Positions 6,997 to 15,713 are shown, numbered from the stretch's first letter. The stretch is 59,883 bases of DNA from Actinomadura hibisca NBRC 15177 (GCF_001552635.1 NZ_BCRO01000006.1:1-59883), one strand, 5' to 3'. The notes: generated by a model not told the origin, from the sequence alone. Numbers and translations are program-made.

Positions 6997-8904
6997 GTGG
7001 GTGGGGTGAACCTCCCGGCCGCCCCTCCCACCCCCGCCGACCAGGCCGGGCCGCAGTCCCGGCCCCGCGCCTGGTCCCGCGCCCGCGCCTGGCCCGCGTC
7101 GTGGTCTGCGTCGTGGCCCGCGCCGGGCCTGCCGGGCGGCTCGGAGCCGTCCTGGCCGGTGCTGCGCGACCGGCTGCGGCGTCCCTCGCGCCGGGCGTGG
7201 CTGGCCGACGTGCTGTTGTGGGCGGTGCTGGCGTTCCCGGTGGCGTTCGGCAGCATGGCGCCGGTGCGCGTCGACTCGGCGCTGTGGTGGGCGCAGGCGG
7301 TGGGCCTGGGGCTGACGGCGGCGGCGGTCCTGGTGTCGCGGGCGTTCCCGATCCTGGCGCTGGTGCTGGTGGTCGCGCCGCTGCCGGTGCACGGCAACTT
7401 CGTGTTCGCGCTGCCGGTGCTGGCCTACCTGGCCGGATGGCGGTCGCGGCACGTGCGGCCGATGGCGCGGGCGCTGATGCTGATCGTGGCGGGGGGCGTC
7501 GCGCTGAACCTGGTGCGCGGCGTGCCGGTGACGGTGTGGTTCCCCAGCACGGTGTGGCTGGTGCTGCTGGGCGTCTTCCCGTGGCTGGTGGGGCGCTACT
7601 GGAACCAGTACCAGGAGCTGCGGCTGGCCGGGTGGCAGCGCGCCGAGCAGCTGGAGCGCGAGCAGCGCATCACCGCCGAGCGCGAGCGGCTGCGCGAGCG
7701 GGCCCGCATCGCCCACGACATGCACGACTCGCTGGGGCACGAGCTGGCGCTGATCGCGGTGCGGGCGGGCGCGCTCCAGGTCGCGCCGGGCCTGGCGGAG
7801 GCGCACCGGGCGGCGGCCGCCGAGCTGCGCGCGGGCGCGGCCCAGGCCACCGAACGCCTCCGGGAGATCATCGGGGTGCTGCGGGAGGAACCCGGCCCCG
7901 CGTCCGGCCCCGCGCCCGGGAACGGCGGCGCGGAGCCGGGAGCGGGACCGGTGGCGGCGCCGACCCGCCCGGTGGGGGAGAGCATCGCCGAACTGGTGGA
8001 CCGGGCCCGCGCCTCGGGCATCCGGGTCCGCCTGATCGACGCCACCGCCTCCGGACGGGCCGAGGGCCTCGCCGCGGACGGCCCGGAGCCGGCGACCGCG
8101 ATGGCGGCGATGGCGGCGCACCGGGTGGTCCAGGAGGCGATCACCAACGCGGCCAAGCACGCCCCGGGCGCGATGGTGCTGGTGCGCCTGTCGCCCCTGC
8201 CCGAGGGCGGGATGCGGGTGACGGTCGTCAACGGGCCCGCCGCCGGCCCCTCCTCCCCGGCCGGGGGCGGCCTGGGCCTGACGGGACTGGCCGAACGCGT
8301 CCGGGTGGCCGGCGGCACCCTGCGGACCGGGCCCCGCGACGACGGCGGCTTCGAGGTGATCGCCGACCTGCCCGCCGCGCCCCCGGCCCCCGGCCCCCAC
8401 TCCGCCCCGCCCCTGCCCGGCGCCGAAGACCCACCGCCCACCGGCCGGGAACGGAACGGGACGGCGACCGCGCCGACGGCGGCCGGCTCGGAGTCGGCGC
8501 AGCGCCTGGCCGACGAGCGCCGCAGGCTGCGCCAGCACCTGATCACCGCCATCACCGTCCCGACCGCGCTGCTGATCGCCCTGGGCGCGGTGATGGCCGG
8601 CTACTACGTCTACGTCACCGTCAACTCGGTCCTGGAACCGGCCGACTACGCGGCCCTGCGCCCCGGGCAGGACCGGGCGCGGGTCGAACGCGTCCTGCCC
8701 GCCAAGGAACTGATCTCCGCCGACGCCGCGGCGTTCCGGACCGCGGTCCCGCCCGCCGCGCCGGGCGCGGACTGCCGCTTCTACCGCTCCGACGCCAACC
8801 CGCTGGGCCTGGGCGTGGTCTACCGGGTGTGCTTCCTGCACGACCGGCTGACCGGCAAGGACGCCTTCCGGCAGGCCGGCGCCCGCTGGCGGCACGTCCC
8901 ATGA
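6997..8904 (+). CDS. Sensor histidine kinase (HisKA_3) with extra C-terminal membrane-anchored domain
   Basis: 635 aa. Five predicted membrane helices (~residues 68-200) precede the RIAHDMHDSLGHELALIAV phosphoacceptor box, an N-box (EAITNAAKHAPGA) and a glycine box (GGLGLTGLAERV). Unlike ordinary kinases the chain continues ~165 residues beyond the ATPase domain: a Pro-rich linker, a further helix (LITAITVPTALLIALGAVMAGYYVYV) and a ~75-residue putatively extracytoplasmic domain with two cysteines (DCRFYR and YRVCFLH). A GTG at 6997 or at 7006 could be the start. The gene overlaps its regulator region by ATGA at 8901. Confidence 0.9.
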   Translation: MGGVNLPAAPPTPADQAGPQSRPRAWSRARAWPASWSASWPAPGLPGGSEPSWPVLRDRLRRPSRRAWLADVLLWAVLAFPVAFGSMAPVRVDSALWWAQAVGLGLTAAAVLVSRAFPILALVLVVAPLPVHGNFVFALPVLAYLAGWRSRHVRPMARALMLIVAGGVALNLVRGVPVTVWFPSTVWLVLLGVFPWLVGRYWNQYQELRLAGWQRAEQLEREQRITAERERLRERARIAHDMHDSLGHELALIAVRAGALQVAPGLAEAHRAAAAELRAGAAQATERLREIIGVLREEPGPASGPAPGNGGAEPGAGPVAAPTRPVGESIAELVDRARASGIRVRLIDATASGRAEGLAADGPEPATAMAAMAAHRVVQEAITNAAKHAPGAMVLVRLSPLPEGGMRVTVVNGPAAGPSSPAGGGLGLTGLAERVRVAGGTLRTGPRDDGGFEVIADLPAAPPAPGPHSAPPLPGAEDPPPTGRERNGTATAPTAAGSESAQRLADERRRLRQHLITAITVPTALLIALGAVMAGYYVYVTVNSVLEPADYAALRPGQDRARVERVLPAKELISADAAAFRTAVPPAAPGADCRFYRSDANPLGLGVVYRVCFLHDRLTGKDAFRQAGARWRHVP

Positions 8905-8945
8905 ACGACACCGCCGTACACGACACGAGCCAAGGGGGACCACGG

Positions 8946-9602
8946 GTGATCCGGGTGGTGCTGGCCGACGACGAGGCCATGATCCGGGCGGGGGTGCGGG
9001 CGATCCTGTCGGCCGACCCGCGCATCGAGGTGGTCGCCGAGGCCGCCGACGGGCGCGCGGCGGTGGAGGCGGTGCGGGCCCACCGGCCCCACGTGGCGCT
9101 GCTGGACATCCGCATGCCCCGCCTGGACGGCCTGGCCGCCGCCGCCGAACTGCGCCGCACCGCCCCCGACACCGGCGTGATCATCCTGACGACCTTCGGC
9201 GAGGACGAGTACATCGCCCGCGCCCTGGCCGACGGCGCCGGCGGCTTCCTGCTGAAGTCCGGCGACCCGCACGAGCTGCTGGCCGGGGTGCACGCGGTCG
9301 CCGGCGGCGCGGCCTACCTGTCGCCCAAGGTCGCCCACCGCGTCATCACCGTGCTCAGCGGCGGCCGCATCACCCACGCCGCCGCCGCCCGCCGCCGCGC
9401 GGCCGCCCTCACCCCCCGCGAACGCCAGGTGCTGGCGCTGGTGGGCGCGGGCCTGTCCAACGCCGAGATCGCCACGCGCCTGCACGTGGTGGAGGGCACG
9501 GTGAAGGCCTACGTCAGCACGATCCTGACGCGCCTGGAGGTCAGGAACCGCGTCCAGGCCGCCATCGTCGCCTACGAGGCCGGACTCGTCGACCACACCT
9601 AG
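8946..9602 (+). CDS. NarL/FixJ-family response regulator
   Basis: 218 aa with a receiver domain (VVLADDEAMIRAG, phosphoacceptor in VALLDIRMPRLDG, Lys in FLLKSGDPHELL) and a LuxR-type HTH (LTPRERQVLALVGAGLSNAE, EGTVKAYVSTILTRLEVRN). The GTG at 8946 is preferred because a strong ribosome site, AAGGGGGA at 8932-8939, lies 6 bp upstream. An in-frame ATG at 8901 overlaps the kinase stop (ATGA) and would add 15 residues without a Shine-Dalgarno sequence. It works with the preceding kinase. Confidence 0.93.
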   Translation: MIRVVLADDEAMIRAGVRAILSADPRIEVVAEAADGRAAVEAVRAHRPHVALLDIRMPRLDGLAAAAELRRTAPDTGVIILTTFGEDEYIARALADGAGGFLLKSGDPHELLAGVHAVAGGAAYLSPKVAHRVITVLSGGRITHAAAARRRAAALTPRERQVLALVGAGLSNAEIATRLHVVEGTVKAYVSTILTRLEVRNRVQAAIVAYEAGLVDHT

Positions 9603-9624
9603 GACCCGGCCCGGGAAGACCGAA

Positions 9625-9670
9625 CGGGCCGCCGCCCGCGGTGCGCGAAGGCACCGGGAGCAGCGGCCCG
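9625..9670. terminator. Nested hairpin between convergent genes
   Basis: CGGGCCGC (9625-9632) pairs with GCGGCCCG (9663-9670), enclosing GGTGC-GCGAAG-GCACC (9640-9655). It lies between the response-regulator stop and the convergent PAP2 stop. There is no U-tract, as is usual for very GC-rich actinobacterial terminators. Confidence 0.55.
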
Positions 9671-9711
9671 CGATCGTCGGCCCGGCGTCGGCCCGGTTCG
9701 GGGGAGCGGCG

Positions 9712-10587
9712 TCAGGACGGCGGACGGCGGTGCCGCCCGATGCCCGTCATCACATCCGGCATCGTCACCGCCGCCGGGTTCTCCGGCTCGCCCTGTCCCA
9801 CCGGCCCCGGCCCGTAACCACCCGGCCCGCCCTGCGGGCCCTGCGGGTACGGAGGATGCTGAGGAGCGGGAGGACGCACGCCCTGCCGGTGCTGACCGCC
9901 GTAGGACGCGGGCGCGCCGTAGGGGTTGGGGGTGCCCGGAGCGGGCGCTCCCGACCCCGCCGGAACCGCGGCCGGCGCCGGAGTCCCCACCGGCGGACCC
10001 AGCAGCGTCACCCCGACCGGCATCCGCCGCACCATCTCCACCAGCGGCGCCGCCAGCCGGACCAGCACCAGCGCCACCAGCGGCGCCACCACCACCCCGA
10101 CCACGAACCCCATCGCCACGTCGTGGGGGTAGTGCACCCCCACGTACACCCGCGAGAACGCCATCATCGCCGCCAGCGGCAACACCAGCGGCGCCAGCGC
10201 CCGCCACGCCACCACGATCGCCGCCGCCGACGCCGCCGCGATCGTGGCGTGGTTGCTGGGGAACGACCAGTCACCCGGCGCCGGGCACTGCGCGATGTTC
10301 ATCGCCCCCGCCACCGCCCGGCACGGCCGCTCCTCCCGCAGGAAGCTCTTGGAGACCTCGCTCACCAGGTACGCCGACACCATCGCCGCCGGCGCCAGCA
10401 GCGCCAGGCCCATCGACCGCGCGTCGCGGTCGCGCGCCCGCCACCAGCCCAGCACGAACAACGCGGCGAACAACAGCAGCCCCGCGTCCGTGCCGACCTC
10501 GGCCACCGGATGGGTCCACGACGGCATGTCATGGGCCCAGCCGGTGATACTGCGGTACCAGTCGGCACTGAAGTCAGGCGCTTGCAT
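9712..10587 (-). CDS. PAP2-superfamily membrane phosphatase
   Basis: 291 aa with the three phosphatidic-acid-phosphatase motifs: KSFLREERPCR, the PSNHA loop with the catalytic histidine, and SRVYVGVHYPHDV. About six membrane helices span residues 30-195, and the C-terminal ~95 residues are a Pro/Gly/Gln-rich cytoplasmic tail. The likely role is dephosphorylation of a lipid or polyprenyl pyrophosphate at the membrane. The ATG at 10587 is chosen because GAGGGAG lies 4-10 bp upstream. A GTG at 10653 in the same frame lacks a ribosome site. Confidence 0.9.
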   Translation of the reverse strand: MQAPDFSADWYRSITGWAHDMPSWTHPVAEVGTDAGLLLFAALFVLGWWRARDRDARSMGLALLAPAAMVSAYLVSEVSKSFLREERPCRAVAGAMNIAQCPAPGDWSFPSNHATIAAASAAAIVVAWRALAPLVLPLAAMMAFSRVYVGVHYPHDVAMGFVVGVVVAPLVALVLVRLAAPLVEMVRRMPVGVTLLGPPVGTPAPAAVPAGSGAPAPGTPNPYGAPASYGGQHRQGVRPPAPQHPPYPQGPQGGPGGYGPGPVGQGEPENPAAVTMPDVMTGIGRHRRPPS

Positions 10588-10966
10588 ACTCTCCCTCACG
10601 CTTCCAGCGATCCACCACTCGTTGAGATCCTCCAGCAGACCACCGGAGTTCACTCTACGTTCACGAATTCGTCGAGAATGTCACGCCGACAGCGCATAAC
10701 GGCGCATCGCCGCACCACCGACCGCGTCTCGGAGAACACAGCGCGCACACGGCGCCGCGCACGCCTCAGGAACGCCCCGGCGACCGCTCCCCGGGCACGA
10801 TCACTACCCGCCCCGGACCAGCGGCAGCCCCGGGCACAGGCACCGCCCCGCTCCACCCCGTCCCGCCCGGCGCGCCGCCCCGGACGCCCGTCACACCCGG
10901 CGGCCCGGCCCAACACCCGGCCACAGCTCCGGACGGGCCCGGCCGCCGGGACTGCGGCCGGAAAAC
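10588..10966. other. 379-bp intergenic region, no gene seen
   Basis: It lies between the PAP2 start and the DedA stop, both on the minus strand. The part next to PAP2 is AT-richer (10640-10710) and contains the 10-bp palindrome ACGAATTCGT and a GTGACA -35-like hexamer on the minus strand, so it probably holds the PAP2 promoter. The rest is GC-rich sequence with no recognisable signal. Confidence 0.5.
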
Positions 10967-11641
10967 TCAGCCGACCTCGACGCGCTCCTCCGGCTCACGC
11001 ACCTCCGGCCCACGCGCGTCCTCGGACCGCCCGGCCCCCGCACGCACCCGCGCACGACCGCGCAGCCACCGCACCACCTCGACCACCACCGTCACCGACA
11101 GCGCCAACCCCAGCCCCAGCGCCACACCCTTGACGGGGTCGTTCTCGAACGCCACCCCGCCCAGATACCCCAGCAACGACCCGTACAGCGCCCAGCTCAC
11201 CGCCGCGATCCCCGCGAACAGCGAGAACTTCCGCAGCGGGTACCCGCACAACCCCATCGTCAGCGTCACCGCCGTCCGGCCCCCCGGCACGTACCGCGCC
11301 ACCACCAGGATCAGCCCGCCCCGCTCGGCCAGCGTCTTGCGCGCCCACTCCAGCGCCCGCGCCTTCTTGGTCCCCGGCCGGATGCGCCGCGTCAACCGCC
11401 CGCCCCAGCCCCGCCCCACCAGGTACGAGACGTGATCTCCCAGGAACGCCCCCACCGCGGCCAGCACCACCACCCACACCAACTCCGGCCGCCCCGACGC
11501 CGCGTACACCCCACCGGTGATCACCATGCTCTCGCTCGGCACCACCGGGAAGAACCCGTCGATCAGCGCGACCGCGAACAGCGCCAGGTAGAACCACGGC
11601 GAGGTGACCGCCGTATGCAGAAGATCGAAAACTCCGTCCAT
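10967..11641 (-). CDS. DedA family membrane protein
   Basis: 224 aa with the DedA/SNARE-associated signature: ALIDGFFPVVPSESMVITGG near the N-terminus, GAFLGDHVSYLVGRGWG, and the second half GLILVVARYVPGGRTAVTLTMG with the conserved R-x3-G-G/A pattern. The family includes undecaprenyl-phosphate/phospholipid translocases linked to membrane homeostasis. The C-terminus is a charged Arg/Glu tail. The ATG at 11641 places a short N-terminus before the first re-entrant segment; an ATG at 11677 is an alternative. It is divergent from the DUF1707 gene across 194 bp. Confidence 0.9.
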   Translation of the reverse strand: MDGVFDLLHTAVTSPWFYLALFAVALIDGFFPVVPSESMVITGGVYAASGRPELVWVVVLAAVGAFLGDHVSYLVGRGWGGRLTRRIRPGTKKARALEWARKTLAERGGLILVVARYVPGGRTAVTLTMGLCGYPLRKFSLFAGIAAVSWALYGSLLGYLGGVAFENDPVKGVALGLGLALSVTVVVEVVRWLRGRARVRAGAGRSEDARGPEVREPEERVEVG

Positions 11642-11835
11642 GCCGAGACAGTAAAGAACATCGGCACCCCCCGGCATCAGACGAACGGCTTTTCCCACCC
11701 CCGACTTTCGTCAGGGCCACCCCCGTCCTCCGAAGGATGTACACCCGGTTCCTCACCTCGCAGGACGATCCCGGCCCCCGCGCCGGGCGATCCTGGAAAC
11801 GTCCGCCGGACGCACCGCCGCCGAGGAGCCACACC

Positions 11836-12330
11836 ATGCACCACCGACCCGACCACCCCGCCGCCGCGCCCAACACCACCCCGGGCACGCCCGACGTCCC
11901 CGATGCCCCCGCTCCCGCCGGCACGCTGCGCGCCTCCGACGCCGACCGCAACACCACCCTGGAACAACTCGGCGACGCCCTGGCCGAAGGCGCCCTGGAC
12001 ACCCCCGAATACAACCGCCGCCTCGAACAGGCCGTCACCGCCACCACCGTCGGCCAGCTCACCGCCCTCACCGCCGACCTGCCGGTCTCCCGCACCGCCC
12101 TCGCCAAGGCCGAAGCCGCCCGCAAGGCCGCCCAAGCCCAGGCCGACAAACACGAATGGCGCAACGAATGGGGCTACTGGGGCGGCGGCGCGCTCATCAT
12201 GACCGTCATCTGGACCATCAACTGCGTCCGCGAACACGACCTGACCTTCTTCTGGCCCGTCTGGCCCCTGGGCATCTGGGGCGCCATCCTGCTGTCCTAC
12301 GCCCTGTGGCCCGACAACAAGGACTCCTGA
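11836..12330 (+). CDS. DUF1707 domain membrane protein
   Basis: 164 aa. The DUF1707 motif (LRASDADRNTTLEQL, then GALDTPEYNRRLEQAV) spans residues ~30-80. An Ala/Lys-rich helix follows, then two hydrophobic segments (ALIMTVIWTINCV, and WPLGIWGAILLSYALW) that form a C-terminal 2-TM hairpin. DUF1707 proteins are actinobacterial envelope proteins of unknown function. The ATG at 11836 has GAGGAG at 11823-11828, 7 bp upstream, and is preferred over an upstream ATG at 11737. Confidence 0.88.
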   Translation: MHHRPDHPAAAPNTTPGTPDVPDAPAPAGTLRASDADRNTTLEQLGDALAEGALDTPEYNRRLEQAVTATTVGQLTALTADLPVSRTALAKAEAARKAAQAQADKHEWRNEWGYWGGGALIMTVIWTINCVREHDLTFFWPVWPLGIWGAILLSYALWPDNKDS

Positions 12331-12403
12331 CCCGCCCACCCGCCTCCCACAACGTGAAACCCGTTCGCCCCCCGCCACCCCCGTCCGCCACACTTCAGGA
12401 CTT

Positions 12404-13069
12404 GTGACAGTTCTGCACGTCTTCGACATGGACGGAACCCTGCTCGCCGGGTCCACCGCCAACCTGGAACTCGCCCGCCACCTGGGCACCCTCCCGCAAC
12501 TCCAGGACCTGGAAGCCCGCTTCGCCGCAGGCCACATCGACACCCGCGCCTTCTCCGCCGCCATCCACCGCCTCTGGCACGACCTCACCCCCGACGCCGT
12601 CGCCACCGCCTACACCGCCGCCACCTGGCTCACCGGCATCCCCGAGGTCTGCGCCGACATCCGCGCCCGCGGCGAACACAGCGCCGTCATCACCATGTCC
12701 CCGGACTTCTTCGCCCACCACCTGCTCGACCTCGGCTTCGACCACGTCCTGGCCTCCCGCTTCCCACCCCTGCCCTTCACCGCGCCCCTGGACCCCGCCG
12801 GCATCCTCACCCCCGACGACAAGATCCGCCTCACCGAGGAACTCCGCACCGCCTACGGCCTCACCCGCCACCAGTGCGTCGCCTACGGCGACTCGATGTC
12901 GGACGCCCCGCTGTTCCGCCACCTCACCCACACCGTCGCCGTCAACGCCGACCACCACCTCACCGGCATCGCCGCCCTGGAGTACACCGGCGACGACCTC
13001 ACCCACGCCTACCACCTGGCCCGCACCCTGCTCACCCCCGCCACCGCCGACGCCCAGCCGTCCACCTGA
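12404..13069 (+). CDS. HAD-superfamily phosphatase, SerB-like
   Basis: 221 aa with HAD motif I FDMDGTLLAG (nucleophile Asp at residue 8), a helical cap region (HIDTRAFSAAIHRLWHDLTP), motif II within VITMSP, the motif III lysine in DDKIRL, and motif IV VAYGDSMSDAPLF. The spacing matches HAD-IB phosphoserine-phosphatase-like enzymes; the substrate is not determined. The start is GTG with CAGGA immediately upstream. It is followed after 43 bp by a membrane-protein gene on the same strand. Confidence 0.88.
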   Translation: MTVLHVFDMDGTLLAGSTANLELARHLGTLPQLQDLEARFAAGHIDTRAFSAAIHRLWHDLTPDAVATAYTAATWLTGIPEVCADIRARGEHSAVITMSPDFFAHHLLDLGFDHVLASRFPPLPFTAPLDPAGILTPDDKIRLTEELRTAYGLTRHQCVAYGDSMSDAPLFRHLTHTVAVNADHHLTGIAALEYTGDDLTHAYHLARTLLTPATADAQPST

Positions 13070-13112
13070 CACGGGGGCACAACGGCACAGGCCCGCCGCC
13101 CCGAAAGCCACC

Positions 13113-13808
13113 ATGACGCGCACCCCCACACCAGGCACCACCGGCGCCCCGCCCCGCACCGGCTCCCACCTGACCTGGCTCGCCGTCACCGCGGCCGCCT
13201 ACTCGCTCACCCACCACACCGGCGTCGCCACCGCCCGGCTCGGCACCGTCGGCCCCACCCGCTGGGCCGACTGGATCGACCTGCTGACGCCCTACGCCGT
13301 CCTGCTCACCGCCGCCGCCACCCTCCACACCGCCCACGCCCGCCCCCGCGCCTGGCTCCTCTACCTCGCCGGAGCCCTCACCTACGCCGAAGGCCACGGC
13401 ATCCACCTGGCCGCCAACTCCGTCACCAACACCGCACCCGGCCCCACCGCCCACCTCTGGGACGAGGTCGCAGGCCACTACATCTGGTACGCCGGAGCCG
13501 CCCTGACCCTCACCGCGCTCGCCGCCGCCCTGGCCCACCACCCGCCCCTACACGGCCGCGCCCAGCACACCCTCGGCCTCACCCTGGCCCTGACCACCGG
13601 CCTCACCTGGGCCACCAACGCCCTCGAAGGCGGCACCGCCCTGTTCAGCCTCGCCATCGCCCTGGCCTTCACCGCCTGGGGCTGGACCACCCGCGCCCAC
13701 CTGGGCCGCCTGCTCATCGCCGCCTTCGCGCCCGCCGCCGCCCTCATCACCGGCTACGGCGCATGGCAGCAGGGCTTCCCCCAGCCCTCCACCCTCGGCT
13801 GGATCTGA
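13113..13808 (+). CDS. Seven-TM integral membrane protein of unknown function
   Basis: 231 aa with about seven hydrophobic helices. Conserved-looking polar residues sit inside the membrane: an SLTHHTG segment in helix 1, EGHGIHLAANS in helix 3, DEVAGHYIWYAG in helix 4 and NALEGG in helix 5. The His/Asp/Glu pattern vaguely recalls CREST-type hydrolases (ceramidase/PAQR), but no family assignment is secure. It is in the same orientation as the HAD gene, so they may be co-transcribed, and it ends 46 bp before a convergent recombinase gene. Confidence 0.75.
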   Translation: MTRTPTPGTTGAPPRTGSHLTWLAVTAAAYSLTHHTGVATARLGTVGPTRWADWIDLLTPYAVLLTAAATLHTAHARPRAWLLYLAGALTYAEGHGIHLAANSVTNTAPGPTAHLWDEVAGHYIWYAGAALTLTALAAALAHHPPLHGRAQHTLGLTLALTTGLTWATNALEGGTALFSLAIALAFTAWGWTTRAHLGRLLIAAFAPAAALITGYGAWQQGFPQPSTLGWI

Positions 13809-13820
13809 CCCACCCCCGGC

Positions 13821-13851
13821 AAGCCCGGACCAGCCCGGACCAGCCCGGACC
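13821..13851. repeat. 10-bp unit repeated three times
   Basis: CAGCCCGGAC is repeated about three times in tandem in the short gap between the 7-TM protein stop and the convergent recombinase stop. No hairpin terminator is evident here. Confidence 0.7.
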
Positions 13852-13854
13852 GGC

Positions 13855-14973
13855 TCACTCCACCTCCACCGGACCCGCCTCCGCCACCCCACCCTCAACG
13901 ATCTCCGCCCCGCGCACCGACCCCAGCAGCGGATGCACCCGCATCGCCGCCTCCAGCTCACCCGGCAACTCGTCCCGGTACCGCCCCAACGTCGACAGAT
14001 CCGAATGCCCCAGCACCCGCCGCACCGCATCCATGTCCGTCGCCGCCGCCAGCAGATGCGTCGCCGTCGTATGCCGCAACCCGTGCGGCGTCACACTCCG
14101 CCGCCGCTCCGGCTCCACCCGCGCCAACACCCGGTCGATGACCCCCTGCACATCACCGCGCGCCAACCGCCGCCCCCGCCACGACAACAACAACGCCTTC
14201 GGCTCACGCCCTCGGTCCAGCAACGGACGCCCCTCGGCCAGATAGGCGTCCAGCACCTCCACCACCGGCCGGGGGAGCGGCACGTCCCGCGTCCGCCCGC
14301 CCTTACCGAAGATCCGCCAGTACCGCATCCCGGCGTTGACGAAGAAGTCCTCCCCATTGGCCCGCGTCAGCTCCGACACCCGCGGCCCCACCGCCGCCAG
14401 CAACAACACGATCAACCCGTCCCGCAACTCCGTCCGCTGATCGGCCCGCTTGCCGACCTCCACCGGAGCCACCACCAACTCCCGCGCCGCCCCCAGCAAC
14501 CCCTCGGCCTGCTCGGTCGTCAACGCCCGCCGCTCGGCCCGCAACCCGCCCCGCTGCTTGGGCTTCAACGTCGCCACCGACATCGGGTTCAGCTGCACCC
14601 ACCCCGCCACCGCCGCATGCCGGAAGAACGCCGACACCGAACGCCGGAACCGCGCCTGCGACGACGCGCTCTGCAACCGCGCCCCGTCCGACCCCACCGA
14701 CCCCGCCGCCCCCGGCACTCCTGACGCGTCCGGCGACCGCCGGCCGTCCGGCTTGTGCGCGAACTTCAGCAACACCTCATCGACGTCCTCACCCGTCAGG
14801 TCGTCCAGCACCCGCCCGGCCCCCGCCAGCTCCGCGAACGTGTGCACATCACGCACGTACACCTCCGCGCTCCCGGGCGCCAACGCACCCGTCGCCGACT
14901 TCGCCCGCACCATCTCGGTGTAACGGTCCACGGCCTCGATCACGGACAGACGCTGAATATCGCTGGGACGCAC
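13855..14973 (-). CDS. Tyrosine recombinase (integrase/XerC-like)
   Basis: 372 aa. An N-terminal SAM-like core-binding domain (VIEAVDRYTEMVRA...) contains a Gly/Ser-rich insertion around residues 95-115. The catalytic domain has Arg in GPRVSELTRANGEDF, Lys in GKGGRTRDVPL, HGLRHTTATHLL (His-x2-Arg), and LGHSDLSTLGRY with the nucleophilic tyrosine, so it looks intact. The GTG at 14973 is the preferred start; 14997 (GTG) and 15090 are alternatives. It is larger than housekeeping XerC/D (~300 aa). No tRNA, excisionase or replication gene is adjacent, so it is an orphan recombinase, and the substrate site is not apparent. Confidence 0.88.
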   Translation of the reverse strand: MRPSDIQRLSVIEAVDRYTEMVRAKSATGALAPGSAEVYVRDVHTFAELAGAGRVLDDLTGEDVDEVLLKFAHKPDGRRSPDASGVPGAAGSVGSDGARLQSASSQARFRRSVSAFFRHAAVAGWVQLNPMSVATLKPKQRGGLRAERRALTTEQAEGLLGAARELVVAPVEVGKRADQRTELRDGLIVLLLAAVGPRVSELTRANGEDFFVNAGMRYWRIFGKGGRTRDVPLPRPVVEVLDAYLAEGRPLLDRGREPKALLLSWRGRRLARGDVQGVIDRVLARVEPERRRSVTPHGLRHTTATHLLAAATDMDAVRRVLGHSDLSTLGRYRDELPGELEAAMRVHPLLGSVRGAEIVEGGVAEAGPVEVE

Positions 14974-15119
14974 CCGCCGGACGTTACCCTGCGCCACCGA
15001 CAGAAAACAGCCGCCCCGACCCGCCCGCCCGACCGCGCCGAACCCGCCCCGCCACCCCCGATGAATCCACGCCCCGCCCAAGGTCAACACCTTCGACCGC
15101 GCATCGAAAGGACACCGCC

Positions 15120-15530
15120 ATGGACTGGAAGATCGAACTCATCTGCGTGCCCGTCACCGACCTCGACCGCGCCAAGGAGTTCTACGGCGAGCGGCTGGGC
15201 TTCACCGTCGACCTCGACAGCCAGGGCAAGGGAGGGGAGGGCTTCCGCATCATCCAGTTCACCCCGCCCGGCTCGGCCTGCTCCATCTCCGTCGGCACCG
15301 GCATCACCACGGCCGAGCCCGGCTCGTTGCAGGGCCTGCAGGTCGTCGTCGCCGACATCGAGGCGGCCCGCAAGCAGCTGCTGGAGCGGGGCGTGGAGGC
15401 GAGCAACGTCCAGCACTTCGAGAACGGGGAGATGGTGGACGGCCCGGGGGAGCGGTGGAACTCCTTCGTCTACTTCAGCGACCCGGACGGCAACGGCTGG
15501 GTGTTGCAAGAACGTCCCGCCGACGCCTGA
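15120..15530 (+). CDS. VOC (glyoxalase/bleomycin-resistance fold) family protein
   Basis: 136 aa made of two beta-alpha-beta-beta-beta repeats. It opens with ELICVPVTDLDRAKEFYGERLGF and has a second repeat around LQGLQVVVADIEAARKQLLERG and FVYFSDPDGNGWVLQE. The spacing suits metal-dependent dioxygenase/isomerase or drug-binding members; substrate unknown. AAAGGA at 15106-15113 is the ribosome site for the ATG at 15120. A strong hairpin follows the stop codon. Confidence 0.9.
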   Translation: MDWKIELICVPVTDLDRAKEFYGERLGFTVDLDSQGKGGEGFRIIQFTPPGSACSISVGTGITTAEPGSLQGLQVVVADIEAARKQLLERGVEASNVQHFENGEMVDGPGERWNSFVYFSDPDGNGWVLQERPADA

Positions 15531-15570
15531 ACGCGCCGACCGGCGGCGCGTGGATTTGCGGGTCCACCCG

Positions 15571-15613
15571 CCGCGTTCCGTCTCGCGCGGGTGGGGCGTG
15601 AGACGGAACGCGG
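15571..15613 (+). terminator. Perfect 14-bp stem downstream of the VOC gene
   Basis: CCGCGTTCCGTCTC (15571-15584) pairs perfectly with GAGACGGAACGCGG (15600-15613) across a 15-nt loop, 40 bp after the VOC stop. It is a likely rho-independent-type terminator without a U-tract. Confidence 0.65.
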
Positions 15614-15662
15614 ATTCTGGGTGCGGTCGCTCTGACGCCAGAGAACGGAGAAAACGGACAAA

Positions 15663-15713
15663 TGTCTAACCAGACAGAATCCCCCTTCTGTCTGATTTGG
15701 CACCTTCTGTCCG
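15663..15713. promoter_or_regulatory. Clustered CAGACAGAA / TTCTGTC inverted repeats, operator candidate
   Basis: CAGACAGAA (15671-15679) and TTCTGTCTG (15686-15694) form a 9-bp inverted repeat with a 6-nt spacer. A third copy, TTCTGTCCG, lies at 15705-15713, and TGTCT-AACC-AGACA (15663-15676) overlaps the first. The segment is AT-rich for this genome and lies 53 bp before the next gene, which suggests a multi-site operator and promoter. Confidence 0.5.
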
